Source of the DNA: Dactylosporangium sp040605635
Lineage (GTDB): Bacteria; Actinomycetota; Actinomycetes; Mycobacteriales; Micromonosporaceae
Direction of reading: 5' to 3'
DNA length: 64,000 bases
NCBI RefSeq assembly: GCF_040605635.1
Contig: NZ_JBEXDG010000007.1
Location: forward strand, 1 to 64,000
How positions within the stretch are numbered: position 1 is the stretch's first letter; each line of letters begins with the position of its first letter. This document shows positions 9,901 through 18,900 of the stretch, piece after piece. The translations under genes were made by a program, and so were the position numbers. A model generated the notes under the pieces. The model made no database searches, was not told the origin of the DNA, and was given only the letters and a program-made list of their open reading frames with translations.

Positions 9901-10692
9901 CTCGCGGCGGTGACCCGGACCAGCGTCGTCACCGTCTGGGACGTCGCCGGCGGCGGGCACGCCGCACCACCGTTCGCGGCCCGGCCCGCCGGCCCGACGA
10001 CCGACGTCGCGTTCGCCCCCGACGGCGGGCTGCTCGCCACCGCCACGTTCGCGCCGGTCGTGTGGGACGTGCGGCAACCGGAGCGGCCGGTGGACGTGAC
10101 GGCGAAGTTCCCGAGCCGCATCGTCACCTCCCTCGCCTTCACCCCCGACGGGCGGCGGCTGCTCGGCGCGAGCGTCGGCGGCTACGTCAACACGTGGGAC
10201 GCGGCCACCGGCGAGCAGCTCGCCCGGTTCAACACCGGCCAGCGGGCGGTGCAGTCGATCGCCGTCACCCCCGACGGCTCGCGCTACGCCACCGCCGGCG
10301 ACAGCCGGACCGTGAAGCTGTGGGACGCGGCCACCGGGCAGCAGGTCGCCGAGCTCGCCGGGCACACCGCACCCGTGCAGGTGGTCGCGTTCAGCCGGGA
10401 CGGGCGGCTCCTCGCGTCCGCCGGCGACGACCGGACCGTCATCGTCTGGGACGTCGCCGGGCGCCGCCCGGTGGCCCGGCTCAGCGGCCACGCCGCCCGG
10501 GTCCGCGGCCTCGGCTTCACCACCGGCGGGCTGATCTCCGGTGGCGACGACGGCCGCCTGATCGCCTGGACCCTCGATGGGCAGGCCGCCGAGCGGCGCA
10601 TCTGCGCGGCCGGCAGGGTCCTCACCCGGGCGGAGTGGTCCGCGAACCTCGGCGACCGCCCCTACCGCCCGGCCTGCACGACACCCCGATAG
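6976..10692 (+). CDS. HTH-nSTAND ATPase with C-terminal WD40 repeats
   Basis: A 1,238-residue signalling protein. Residues 10-75 form an Xre-like helix-turn-helix region (LREQAGSPGYRVLARRAHFSASTL). Residues 90-480 are a STAND NTPase of the nSTAND1 type: P-loop GASGSGKSS, Walker B with acidic tail LLVVDQFEELY, and a winged-helix region with VAHEALIRGWPRL. A hydrophobic segment (LVAGVAALLVLALLGGGIAV, about 550-570) should cross the membrane. The remaining 600 residues form about 14 WD40 blades with repeated SPDGGTVAAAGGDG and VWDVA units. STAND proteins switch between ADP- and ATP-bound states and assemble on ligand sensing. The WD40 part is probably the sensor and, if the segment crosses the membrane, lies outside the cytoplasm. 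GTG 6976 was chosen because GGGG lies 6 bases upstream and family members begin MGRPEKPVDP. The effector output is unknown. No partner gene is adjacent. Confidence 0.9.
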   Translation: MGRPEKPVDPQAGPVQRLAWQLRQLREQAGSPGYRVLARRAHFSASTLAEAAKGDRLPSRDVTVAYAVACGGDAGEWAARWGAAEEALARTAAPAEAPTGPVPYLGLTAYRAEEAGWFFGRDALADRLLAKVRRAPLVAVLGASGSGKSSLLGAGLIGALTDDPGWRTMLLTPGAQPLDALSGEVAKLSGADRHRLRDDLDRDPAAADAAIRGALTAGPPGARALLVVDQFEELYTTCTDRDARRAFVDTLLDVSHGPDRRTTVVLGLRADFLGHLAQHAGLLAALGDEGTVLVGPVGGADLREIVTRPAARAGLTVDPDLLATVLADVGDEPGTLPLLSHALLATWQRRTGPALTLREYQASGGVHGAIAQTAERVHAAFDDTERRAARRIFVRLTALGDGTEDTRRRIGRDELEGIAEEAVTGRVLQDLAEARLVVLGDGTVEVAHEALIRGWPRLHRWLTDDRADLAVHRRLTDAAQTWSALAGDTGALYRGAQLVAARGLAEDRAGELNRLEQQFLRASNVWAEAEQRTARSRAGLLRRLVAGVAALLVLALLGGGIAVRQRQDARRHEAAALAGELALRARSLLDTDPELAGLLAVEAARLHPDVETRGSVLSAAAAPRRTELNTGGPPIAAVAFAPTRPLLAASANDGTIGLWDPVAGQRVATLAGHSARAAGIAFNADGSRLATAGFDGTGGSVAVWDTSTRQEVARFGEEGMTSALAFSPDGGRVAVGVPGGIAVHDLRTAQRTVLGGRSAGVASLSFSADGRWLAATDGTGRLWDLDGTPVAVDLPGGPVAQLAFATTGTVLAGSAETDGVRLWDVAGGTPKPLPPLPADGRTAWTISAPSAGRLAVADENGAVTVWDLGTRLPLRTFQDRGRTETVSVALSADGTMLASAGFNGVIVVRDLTAAAFGGATAPVRDLAVSPDGGTVAAAGGDGVVRLWHADGRPLAALAGHPDEVAAVAFDPTGRRLAAVTRTSVVTVWDVAGGGHAAPPFAARPAGPTTDVAFAPDGGLLATATFAPVVWDVRQPERPVDVTAKFPSRIVTSLAFTPDGRRLLGASVGGYVNTWDAATGEQLARFNTGQRAVQSIAVTPDGSRYATAGDSRTVKLWDAATGQQVAELAGHTAPVQVVAFSRDGRLLASAGDDRTVIVWDVAGRRPVARLSGHAARVRGLGFTTGGLISGGDDGRLIAWTLDGQAAERRICAAGRVLTRAEWSANLGDRPYRPACTTPR

Positions 10693-10716
10693 GCGCCGCG
10701 CAGGCCGGTTCCGAAT

Positions 10717-13700
10717 TCATCGATCCGTCCGGACCCCGGGTCGATCGTCCGAAAGGTCCTTTCCGAGGGCCAGAGCCTGGATCTCGTCGAGCGTGTCCGG
10801 GATCTCGGCGCCGGCCGAGGCGTCCGGCAGGTCGTCCTCCATCCGGTGCAGGGGGCGGTAGGCAAGGCCGAGCGCGCCCCAGACCACGAGGAGCAGCCCG
10901 CACGCGACCAGGATCAGCGCGGTGCCCCTGCCCGCGCCGCCGCCCACGACCCAGCGCAAGGACGACGCGAGGGGGGTGACGGCATCGGTGAGGGGCGGGG
11001 CGGCCAGGAACGCGAGCGGGGTCATCGCGACCGCGAGCATCTGGTTGGTGGCGAGGACCCGGCCCTGCAGGTCCAGGCCGACCTTGACCTGGATGATGGC
11101 GAGCCAGTGCGCGTTGAGGACGGTCAGCGACGCGTACCAGACGAGGCTGCCGGCGGCGGCGACCGCGGTCGACGGCCGCAGCCCGACGAGGGCCGCGCCG
11201 GCGCCGACGCCGATGACGAAGCCGACCATGCCGGTGGCGCGGCGTTCGGCGCCGCCCCACAGGAGCATGGCGAGGGCGCCGAGGCCCGCGCCGACGCCGC
11301 TGCACGTGGTGACGACGCTGACCGCGGTGGTGCCGCCGAAGCCGTACACGGTCGGGACGGTGACCGCGAGGGCGAGCATCGCCAGGAAGTTCTCCACGAC
11401 GAAGAACCCGATCATGATCATGAGGGGGCGGCGGCGGGTCAGGAACCGCCAGCCGCCGGCGATGGCGCGGGTGAACGTCTCCTCGCGGCGGCGGAACAGC
11501 CGGTCGGGCAGGCGCACGGCGAGGAGCGTGCCGACGCCGGCGAGCAGCGACACGACGTCGACGGCGACGACCCACGGCATGCCGAGCGCGGTGATCAGGG
11601 CGCCGCCGGCGAGCGGGGCGATGAGCATGCCGATGCCGGGGCCGAGGCCGGCGACCGCGTTCGCCTGGCCCAGGTACGGCTTGGGCACCAGCTGGGCGAC
11701 GGCGGCGAGGTACGCGGGCCGGTGGAACGCGGTGATGGTGGACAGCAGGCCCGCGAGGAGCCCGACGCTCCAGATCTCCAGCCTGCCGAGGGTCAGGAGG
11801 GCGACGACGGCGGTCATGACGGCGGCGCCGGCGCCGTTGCAGGCGAGCATGACGCGCCGGCGGTCGAAGCGGTCGGCGACGGCGCCGCCGAGCGGCAGGA
11901 CGACGATCGCGGGCAGCAGCGCCAGCATGGTGACGAGCGCGTAGTCGGCGACCCGGCCGTGCTGCTGGTAGGCCCACACGCCGAGGGCGAACGAGCTGAG
12001 CGCCGCGCCGATCAGCGACGCGGTCTGCCCGGCCGCCATGAGGGCGAAGTCGCGCAGGTCGCGGCGGGCCCGCCCGCCGGTGACGGCGGTGCTGACCGGG
12101 GCCGGCGGCCGCCCCGCCCGCCAGTCGCGGACCGCGCCGGCGATGTGCCCGGCGGCGGCCGCTGCCTGATGTTTGAGGAAGTAGTGCCCGGCGCGCGGGA
12201 GGACGGCGAGGGCGACCCGGTCGGCGAACGCGCCCCATTCCGTGTACCGCTCCTCGTACAGCTCCGTGGACCGGTCCCGGGCGCCGATGAGGCACAGCAC
12301 GGGTGCGCGGAGCCGCCGCCGGTCGGGGGCGGTGAGCTCGTGGGTGAACCAGGTCTGTGCCTCGTCGACGTCGTGCCGCAGCCCGCGCAGGATCACGTCC
12401 GTGTCGACGCCGGTCTCGTCGTCGAGGCCGCCGAGGGTACGGAGGAAGTCGCGGTACGCCCGATCGGACGTCCACCAGGTCGCCGGGATCCGCCGGTGCA
12501 GCCAGGCGGTGACCCGGCCGGGGAGGCGGGCGGCGGGGAAGCTGCCGCCGACGACGAGCCCGGCGACGTCGCGGCCCTCCGCCTCCAGGCGCAGCGCGAC
12601 CTCGGTGGCGGCGGCGGAGCCGACGCAGTGCCCGTAGACGAGGACCGGCCCGGCGGGCAGGTCGGCGACGATCCGGCCGGCGAGTTCCGCCAGGGGCAGC
12701 GCCGGCTCGCCGGGCCTGGCCGGGTCGTGCCCGGGCAGCTCCACGGCGAGGACCGCGGCGCCCGGCAACCGCTGCGCGAGCTCGGTCGCGAGGGGCCCGT
12801 ACGCGGCGGCGGAGCCTCCGCCGTACGGGATGCAGACGACCTGCAACGTGGCGGTGGCGGGACCGGCGAGCCGGTGCAGGATGCCCGCCGATCCGGTGCC
12901 GCCGTCGAGGAACGCGGCGAGCTCGCGGACCGTGGGGCGGGTGAACAGGTCGATGACCCGCAACCCCGGGTCGATGGCGCGGACGGCGCGGACGGCCTTG
13001 AACGAGTCGCCGCCGAGGGCGAAGAAGTCGTCGTCGAGCCCGACCTCCACGCCGTCGAGGACCTCGGTCCAGGCGGCGGCGACCCGCTCCTGAGCCGGTG
13101 TCCCGGGCGCGACGCGGGTGGCGGCGCCCGGCGGGGCGGGTGCGGGGAGGGCGGCCCGGTCGACCTTGCCGTTGGCGGTCAGCGGCAGCCGGTCGAGGAC
13201 GACGAACGCGGACGGGACCATGTAGTCGGGCAGCCGCTCCCGCAGCGCCGCCCGGACCTGCGCGGGGTCGGCGGAGGCGGGGGTGATCCAGGCGGCGAGC
13301 CGCCGCGTGTGCGCCTCGCCGACGGGCAGGACGACGGCCTCGGCGACGCCGCCGGCGGCGCGGACGGCGGTGGCGACCTCGTTGAGCTCGACCCGGAAGC
13401 CGCGGATCTTCACCTGGTCGTCGACGCGGCCGAGGACGTGGACGAGCCCGTGCGCGTCGACCCGGACCCGGTCCCCGGACCGGTACCAGCCGCCGGTGAA
13501 CCGGTCGTCGCGGCCGTGCAGGTAGCCGCGGGCGACGCTCGGCCCGCCGATGCGCAGCTCACCGGGGACACCCGCCGGCACCGGGCGGCCGGCCTGGTCG
13601 GTGACCACGCATTCGACGTTCGCGAACGGCCGCCCGATGGGGGCGTTGCCGTGGCGGCGGCCGGCGGGGATCTCGCGGACGTCGCAGCCGAAGACGGAGA

Positions 13701-15978
13701 CCGTGGTCTCGGTCGGCCCGTAGTGGACCTGGACGTCCAGCGAGGGCCGCACCCGTTCGACGCGGTCGATCAGCTCCCACGGGCACGGCTCGCCGGCGAG
13801 GACGAGCAGCTTCCGCGGCAGGAGCGCGGCGAGGTCGCCGTGGGCGGCGAGGAGCTCCAGGTGGCTCGGCACGAGCTTCATCGCGTCGACCGGATGCGCG
13901 GCCAGGTAGGCGGCGAAGGCGTCCGGGTCGGTGGCGGTCTCCCGGTCGACGAGGTGCACGGTGCCGCCGGTGGTCAGCGCCCCGAACAGGTTCGTCATGC
14001 CGAGGTCAGCGGCGTGCGTGGACACGAGCGCGTAGGAGGCGTGCCGCCCGGTCCGGTCGGCGGCGGCGTGCAGGTAGTGCGCGATGTGCCGGTGCTCGAC
14101 GGCGACGCCCTTCGGCCGGCCGGTCGACCCCGACGTGAAGATCACATACGCGAGGTGGGTCATCGGCACGGATATCGGCGCGGCGGGTGTACCGGTGACG
14201 TCCGCGACGACGATCGCCTCCCGTCCCGGGACCCGGTGCGCGAACGCGGCCTCGGTGAGCACGACCCGGGCCCCGGCGGCGTCGAGGATGTCCGCGATCC
14301 GCCCGTCGGGGTAGCCGGGGTCGATCGGGAGGTAGGCCGCACCGGCCCGCAGCACGCCGAGCAACGCGACCGGCAGGGCGGTGCCGCGTTCGGTGAGGAC
14401 GGCGACGGGCTCCTCGGGCCGCACCCCGGCCGCCAGGAGCCGCGCGGCGACGACCGCGGCGCGCCGGTCCAGGTCCGCGTAGGTCAGCCGGCCGTCGGCG
14501 GCGACGACGGCCGGCGCGTCCGGGGTCAGCACCGCGTGCCGGGAGATCAGCTCGTGCAGCGGCCGGTCCAGGGTGTACGACGCCCGCGGGCCGCCGGGTC
14601 CGGGCCGGATGCCGGGTTCGAGGGGCAGCTCGCCGACGGGCCGGTCCGGTTCGGTGGCGAGCCCGGTCAGCAGCGCCAGGAACCACCCGGCCAGTCGCCG
14701 GGCGGTGTCGTCGTCGAACAGCTCCGTCCGGTACACGAGCGATCCGCGGTAGCCGTCGCCGTGCCGGGACAGTCCGAGGTTGAGGTCGTACTTGGTGGTG
14801 CGGATCGGCAGGTCCACCACCTCGGCGGTGAGGTGCGGCTGCCACGCCGGGTCGTCCTGCTGCTCCAGGACGTTGAGCAGCACCTGGAAGATCGGGGTGG
14901 TCGCGAGGTTCCGCTCCGGCCGCAGCCGCTCCACGATCCGCTCGAACGGCACCTCGGCGTGCGCGAGGGCGTCGATCGCCGTCTCCCGGGCCCTGGCGAG
15001 GAGCTCCCGGCCGGTGGGGTCGCCGGAGCAGTCGGTGCGCAGGACGAGCGTACCGACGAAGCAGCCGACCATCCGTTCGGCGTCGGGATGGTGCCGGCCC
15101 GCCGCGGGCACCCCGACGGCGATGTCGCCGGTGCCGCAGACCCTGGCGAGCAGCGCCTGCCAGGCGGTGAGCAGCACCATGAACGGCGTGGCGCCGCACC
15201 CGGCGGCGAGGGCCGCGATCCGGGCGGTGAGGCCGGCGGGCACGGTCACCGGGACCTGCCCGGCCCGCGCGCCGGCGATCGCGGGCCGCGGCCGGTCGGT
15301 CGGCAGGTCCAGGACCGGCGCGAGCCCGCGCAGCCCCTCCACCCACCGGTCGAGGTCCACTGTGGACGGCTCGCGGCCGGTCTGCCAGCGGGCGTGGTCG
15401 GCGTACTGCACCACGGGCGCCGCGGGCGCCGGCCGTCCCCCGGCCCGGGCGGTGTACAGGTCGGCGAGGTCGCGCAGGGCGAGGCCGACGGACCAGGCGT
15501 CGAACGCGATGTGGTGCACGACGAGCAGCAGCACGTGCACGCCGGGGCCGGTGCGGTGGATGAGCGCCCGCATCGGCGGCTCCTCGGCGAGCCGGAACGG
15601 CCGCTCCCGGAACGCGTCCAGGGATCCCCCGGTCTCGACGGGCACGTCCGCGGCGGCGCCGAGCACGGCCACGGGGACGCCGTCGTGGTCGGTGAACCGG
15701 CTGCGCAGCACGTGGTGGCGGGTGGCCAGGTCACGGACCGCGGCGGTGAGCGCGGCGACGTCGAGGTCGCCGGTGAGCCGGACGGCGACGGTCACGTGGT
15801 AGGCGGCGCTGTCCGGTTCGAGGTGGTGCATGAACCACAGCCGGGCCTGCGCCGGCGACAGCGGCGCCGGCGCGTCCGGGTCGCCGGTGGGGATGCCGGC
15901 GGCGGCGCCCGCGGCGGCGCGGCGCGCCCCGGCGAGGCGCTGCTGGATCAGCGACCGCTGACTGTCGGTGACCGTCAC
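10717..15978 (-). CDS. NRPS module C-A-T-TE fused to an MFS exporter
   Basis: A 1,753-residue terminal NRPS protein. It contains a condensation domain (about 40-465, active site HHIAFDAW), an adenylation domain (about 480-985, FTSGSTGRPKG, HYGPTETT, NGKVDRA), a carrier domain (LGGDSF, 4'-phosphopantetheine Ser) and an alpha/beta-hydrolase thioesterase (1042-1300). From about residue 1303 a complete MFS transporter of 12 or so helices follows in the same frame without a stop. The thioesterase nucleophile elbow reads GHCVGS, so Cys1118 stands where Ser is usual. Asp1235 and His1265 complete the triad. Aligning the A-domain pocket by hand against GrsA gives roughly D-L-T-K-V-A-H-V-S-K, which is near published Asp-type codes, but the D-L-T part depends on gap placement. 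The GTG start overlaps the preceding stop by 4 bases. It likely releases and exports the peptide. Confidence 0.9.
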   Translation of the reverse strand: MTVTDSQRSLIQQRLAGARRAAAGAAAGIPTGDPDAPAPLSPAQARLWFMHHLEPDSAAYHVTVAVRLTGDLDVAALTAAVRDLATRHHVLRSRFTDHDGVPVAVLGAAADVPVETGGSLDAFRERPFRLAEEPPMRALIHRTGPGVHVLLLVVHHIAFDAWSVGLALRDLADLYTARAGGRPAPAAPVVQYADHARWQTGREPSTVDLDRWVEGLRGLAPVLDLPTDRPRPAIAGARAGQVPVTVPAGLTARIAALAAGCGATPFMVLLTAWQALLARVCGTGDIAVGVPAAGRHHPDAERMVGCFVGTLVLRTDCSGDPTGRELLARARETAIDALAHAEVPFERIVERLRPERNLATTPIFQVLLNVLEQQDDPAWQPHLTAEVVDLPIRTTKYDLNLGLSRHGDGYRGSLVYRTELFDDDTARRLAGWFLALLTGLATEPDRPVGELPLEPGIRPGPGGPRASYTLDRPLHELISRHAVLTPDAPAVVAADGRLTYADLDRRAAVVAARLLAAGVRPEEPVAVLTERGTALPVALLGVLRAGAAYLPIDPGYPDGRIADILDAAGARVVLTEAAFAHRVPGREAIVVADVTGTPAAPISVPMTHLAYVIFTSGSTGRPKGVAVEHRHIAHYLHAAADRTGRHASYALVSTHAADLGMTNLFGALTTGGTVHLVDRETATDPDAFAAYLAAHPVDAMKLVPSHLELLAAHGDLAALLPRKLLVLAGEPCPWELIDRVERVRPSLDVQVHYGPTETTVSVFGCDVREIPAGRRHGNAPIGRPFANVECVVTDQAGRPVPAGVPGELRIGGPSVARGYLHGRDDRFTGGWYRSGDRVRVDAHGLVHVLGRVDDQVKIRGFRVELNEVATAVRAAGGVAEAVVLPVGEAHTRRLAAWITPASADPAQVRAALRERLPDYMVPSAFVVLDRLPLTANGKVDRAALPAPAPPGAATRVAPGTPAQERVAAAWTEVLDGVEVGLDDDFFALGGDSFKAVRAVRAIDPGLRVIDLFTRPTVRELAAFLDGGTGSAGILHRLAGPATATLQVVCIPYGGGSAAAYGPLATELAQRLPGAAVLAVELPGHDPARPGEPALPLAELAGRIVADLPAGPVLVYGHCVGSAAATEVALRLEAEGRDVAGLVVGGSFPAARLPGRVTAWLHRRIPATWWTSDRAYRDFLRTLGGLDDETGVDTDVILRGLRHDVDEAQTWFTHELTAPDRRRLRAPVLCLIGARDRSTELYEERYTEWGAFADRVALAVLPRAGHYFLKHQAAAAAGHIAGAVRDWRAGRPPAPVSTAVTGGRARRDLRDFALMAAGQTASLIGAALSSFALGVWAYQQHGRVADYALVTMLALLPAIVVLPLGGAVADRFDRRRVMLACNGAGAAVMTAVVALLTLGRLEIWSVGLLAGLLSTITAFHRPAYLAAVAQLVPKPYLGQANAVAGLGPGIGMLIAPLAGGALITALGMPWVVAVDVVSLLAGVGTLLAVRLPDRLFRRREETFTRAIAGGWRFLTRRRPLMIMIGFFVVENFLAMLALAVTVPTVYGFGGTTAVSVVTTCSGVGAGLGALAMLLWGGAERRATGMVGFVIGVGAGAALVGLRPSTAVAAAGSLVWYASLTVLNAHWLAIIQVKVGLDLQGRVLATNQMLAVAMTPLAFLAAPPLTDAVTPLASSLRWVVGGGAGRGTALILVACGLLLVVWGALGLAYRPLHRMEDDLPDASAGAEIPDTLDEIQALALGKDLSDDRPGVRTDR

Positions 15979-18900
15979 GCCTGCGTCACCTCGGCCAGCA
16001 GCAGCGCTTCGAGGGCGACGGCGAACCCGGCGAGGACCGGCTGCTCGAACTGCAGCCGCACCGGCACCGGCAGGTCGAGGGCGTCGCGGAGCCTGCCGAC
16101 GACGAGGGTCGCGGACAGCGAGTGCCCGCCGAGGGCGAAGAAGTTGTCGTGCACGGACAGGTCGTCGCGGTGCAGGACGGCGCCCCACACCTCGGCGACG
16201 AGCTGCTCCGCCTCGCTGCGCGGCGCGACCCGCTCCCGCTCGTCGTCGCCCGGCTCCGGCAGAGCGGCGCGGTCGACCTTGCCGGATCCGTTGACGGGCA
16301 ACGCCGGCAGCGTCATCCACCGGCGCGGCACCATGTGCCCGGGCAGCGCGGCCCGCAGCCGGGTCTCCAGGTCCGGTGGCCGCAGGACCGTCCCCGGCTG
16401 CGGCACCACGTAGCCGACGAGGTGCGCGTCACCGCCGGGTTCCCACCGGACGGCGACCACGGCTTCGGCGACGCCGGGCACGGTCCGCAGGCGGGACTCG
16501 ATCTCGCCGAGCTCGATGCGGTGGCCGCGCACCTTCACCTGATGGTCGCGGCGGCCCAGGAATTCGAGGGTTCCGCCGGTACACCAGCGGACCAGGTCAC
16601 CGGTGCGGTAGCAGCGTTCCCCGGGCCGCACCGGATCCGCGACGAACGCGGCGTCGGTCAGGTCGGGCCGGCCGTGGTAGCCGCGGGCGACGCCGGCACC
16701 GCCGATCCACAGCTCACCGACGGTCCCGGGCAGGGCGAGCCGGCCGTCGCCGTCCATGACGTACACCCGTTCGCCGGCCATCGGGGTGCCGATCGGGACG
16801 GCGTCACCGACCGGAGGGGTGACGCGGTGCATGGTGGACGTGACCGCGGTCTCGGTGGGGCCGTAGCCGTTCCAGAACTCGGCGAGCCGGGCCGTGAGCT
16901 CCCGGGCGAGGGGCGGGTCGACGGCCTCGCCGATCGCGACGGCCCGCACGTGCGGCGCCCGCCAGCCGGCGGCGACGAGCATCCGGAACGTGGTCGGCGT
17001 CGCGGTCATCACGGTCACCCCGGCATCGGCGATCCGCCGCGCGACGAGGTGCCCGTCGACGGCGACGTCCCGGTCGAGCAGCGCGAGCCGCAGCCCCTGC
17101 CCGAGGCCGGTCCACAGTTCCAGGCCGGCGACGTCGAAGGACAGGGCGGTGAGGCCGAGCATCACGTCGCCCGGGGTGACCGGCATCAGCGCGCAGTGGG
17201 CGGCGGTGAACGCGGCGAGGCTGCCGTGGGTGAGCTCGACACCCTTGGGACGGCCGGTCGAGCCCGACGTGTAGATGATGTACGCGAGGTCGCCCGCACC
17301 GACCGCCGGCAGCTCCCCCGCCGTCGTTGACAGCGCGTCGCGGAGGTCGACGACGGTGGCGCCGGTGCCGTCGGCGACGCGGCGCGCCACGTCGAGGGTG
17401 CCGGCGGCGGCGAGGACGACCCGGGCGCCGCTGTCGCCGAGCTGGTGGCGGAGCCGCTCCACCGGATGGTCGGCCTCGAGGGGCACGTACGCGGATCCGG
17501 CCCGCCACACGCCGAGGAGCGCGGCGGGCAGGTGCCGTTCCCGGGGCAGGCAGATCCCGACGGGCGCGTCGGGCCCCGCGCCGTGGCTGCGCAGCGCGGT
17601 CGCGATCCGGGCGGCGGCGGAGGTCAGCCCGGCGTAGCTGAGGGTGCCGTCGCGGGCGTCGACGGCGACCGCGTCGGGGCGGGCGGCGGCCCGGGCGAGG
17701 ACCGCGTCGAGGACCGTGGCGGAGGCGTCTGCGGGCAGGTCCGGGCCGGTGCCCCGGGCGAGCAGCTCGGCCCGCTCGCCGGCGTCGAGCAGGTCGAGCC
17801 GGGACAGGGGCAGGTCGGGTTCGGCGAGGACGCCGTCGAGGAGGGTGAGCAGCCAGCGCGCCCACCGCCGCACCGTCGAGGCGTCGAAGAGGTCCCTGCG
17901 GTAGCTGATGCAGCCGTCGTACCCGCCGGCGCGGCCGGTCAGGGACAGGCTGACGTCGAACTTGTTCGAGTCCAGCGGCGAGTCGAGGCGTTCGGCGCGG
18001 ACGCCGGGCAGGACCGGGTCGCGCTGGGGTGTCTCGAGGAGGAACAGCATCGACTGGAAGACCGGGGTCGTCGCCGTGGACCGTTGCGGTGCGAGGGCCT
18101 CGACGACCGCTTCGAAGGGCGCGGCGGCGTGCGCGAACGCTTCGAGGGTGCTGTCGCGGACCCGGTCGAGGAGCTGCCGGCCGGTGGGGTCGCCGGACAG
18201 GTCGGTGCGCATGACGAGGGTGTTGATGCAGCAGCCGACGACGTCCTCGGTCGCGCGGTGGTGGCGGCCGGACTCGGGGACGCCGACGGCGACGTCGTCG
18301 CTGCCGCAGAGCCGCCCGAGCAGCGCCTGCCAGGCCGCCGACAGCACCATGAACGGGGTGGCGTTCGCGGCGCGGGCGGTGTCGCGGATCCGTGCCGCCA
18401 GGGCTGGCGGGACGGTGACGGGCACGGTGCCGCCGGTCCAGTCGGCGACCGCCGGGTAGGGCCGGTCGACGGGCAGCGCGAGGGCCGGGGCGAGCCCGGC
18501 GAGCCGCCGCACCCACCAGCCGACGTGGTCGCCGGCGGGCCGGCCGGCCTGCCATTCGGTGACGTCGGCGTACTGCAGCCGCGGCGGCGCGGGCGGCGCG
18601 GCCAGGCCGAGGCGGGCGGCGTACCGGCGGCCGAGCTCGTCGAGCATCAGGTCCTGCGACCACGCGTCGGTGGCGATGTGGTGCACGGTCAGCGCGAGCA
18701 CGTGCACGTCGGGTGCGACGCGGAACAGCACGGCCCGCGCCGGCGGCTCGGTCTCCAGGTCGAACGGCCGGTGCACCTCCGCCCGTAACGCCTCGGCCAG
18801 GCGCTCTCCGGCGGGGTCCGTCCCGGCGAGGCCCTGCCCGGCGACGTCGTGCCCGGCGAGCTGCTGCCCGGCGAGGTCCACAATGGACAGTTTGACCCGG

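Noticed and set aside
10846..16413. 1,855-codon plus-strand frame through the NRPS genes
   Set aside because: Antisense to well-supported NRPS domains; acidic/glycine-rich low-complexity product with no motifs.
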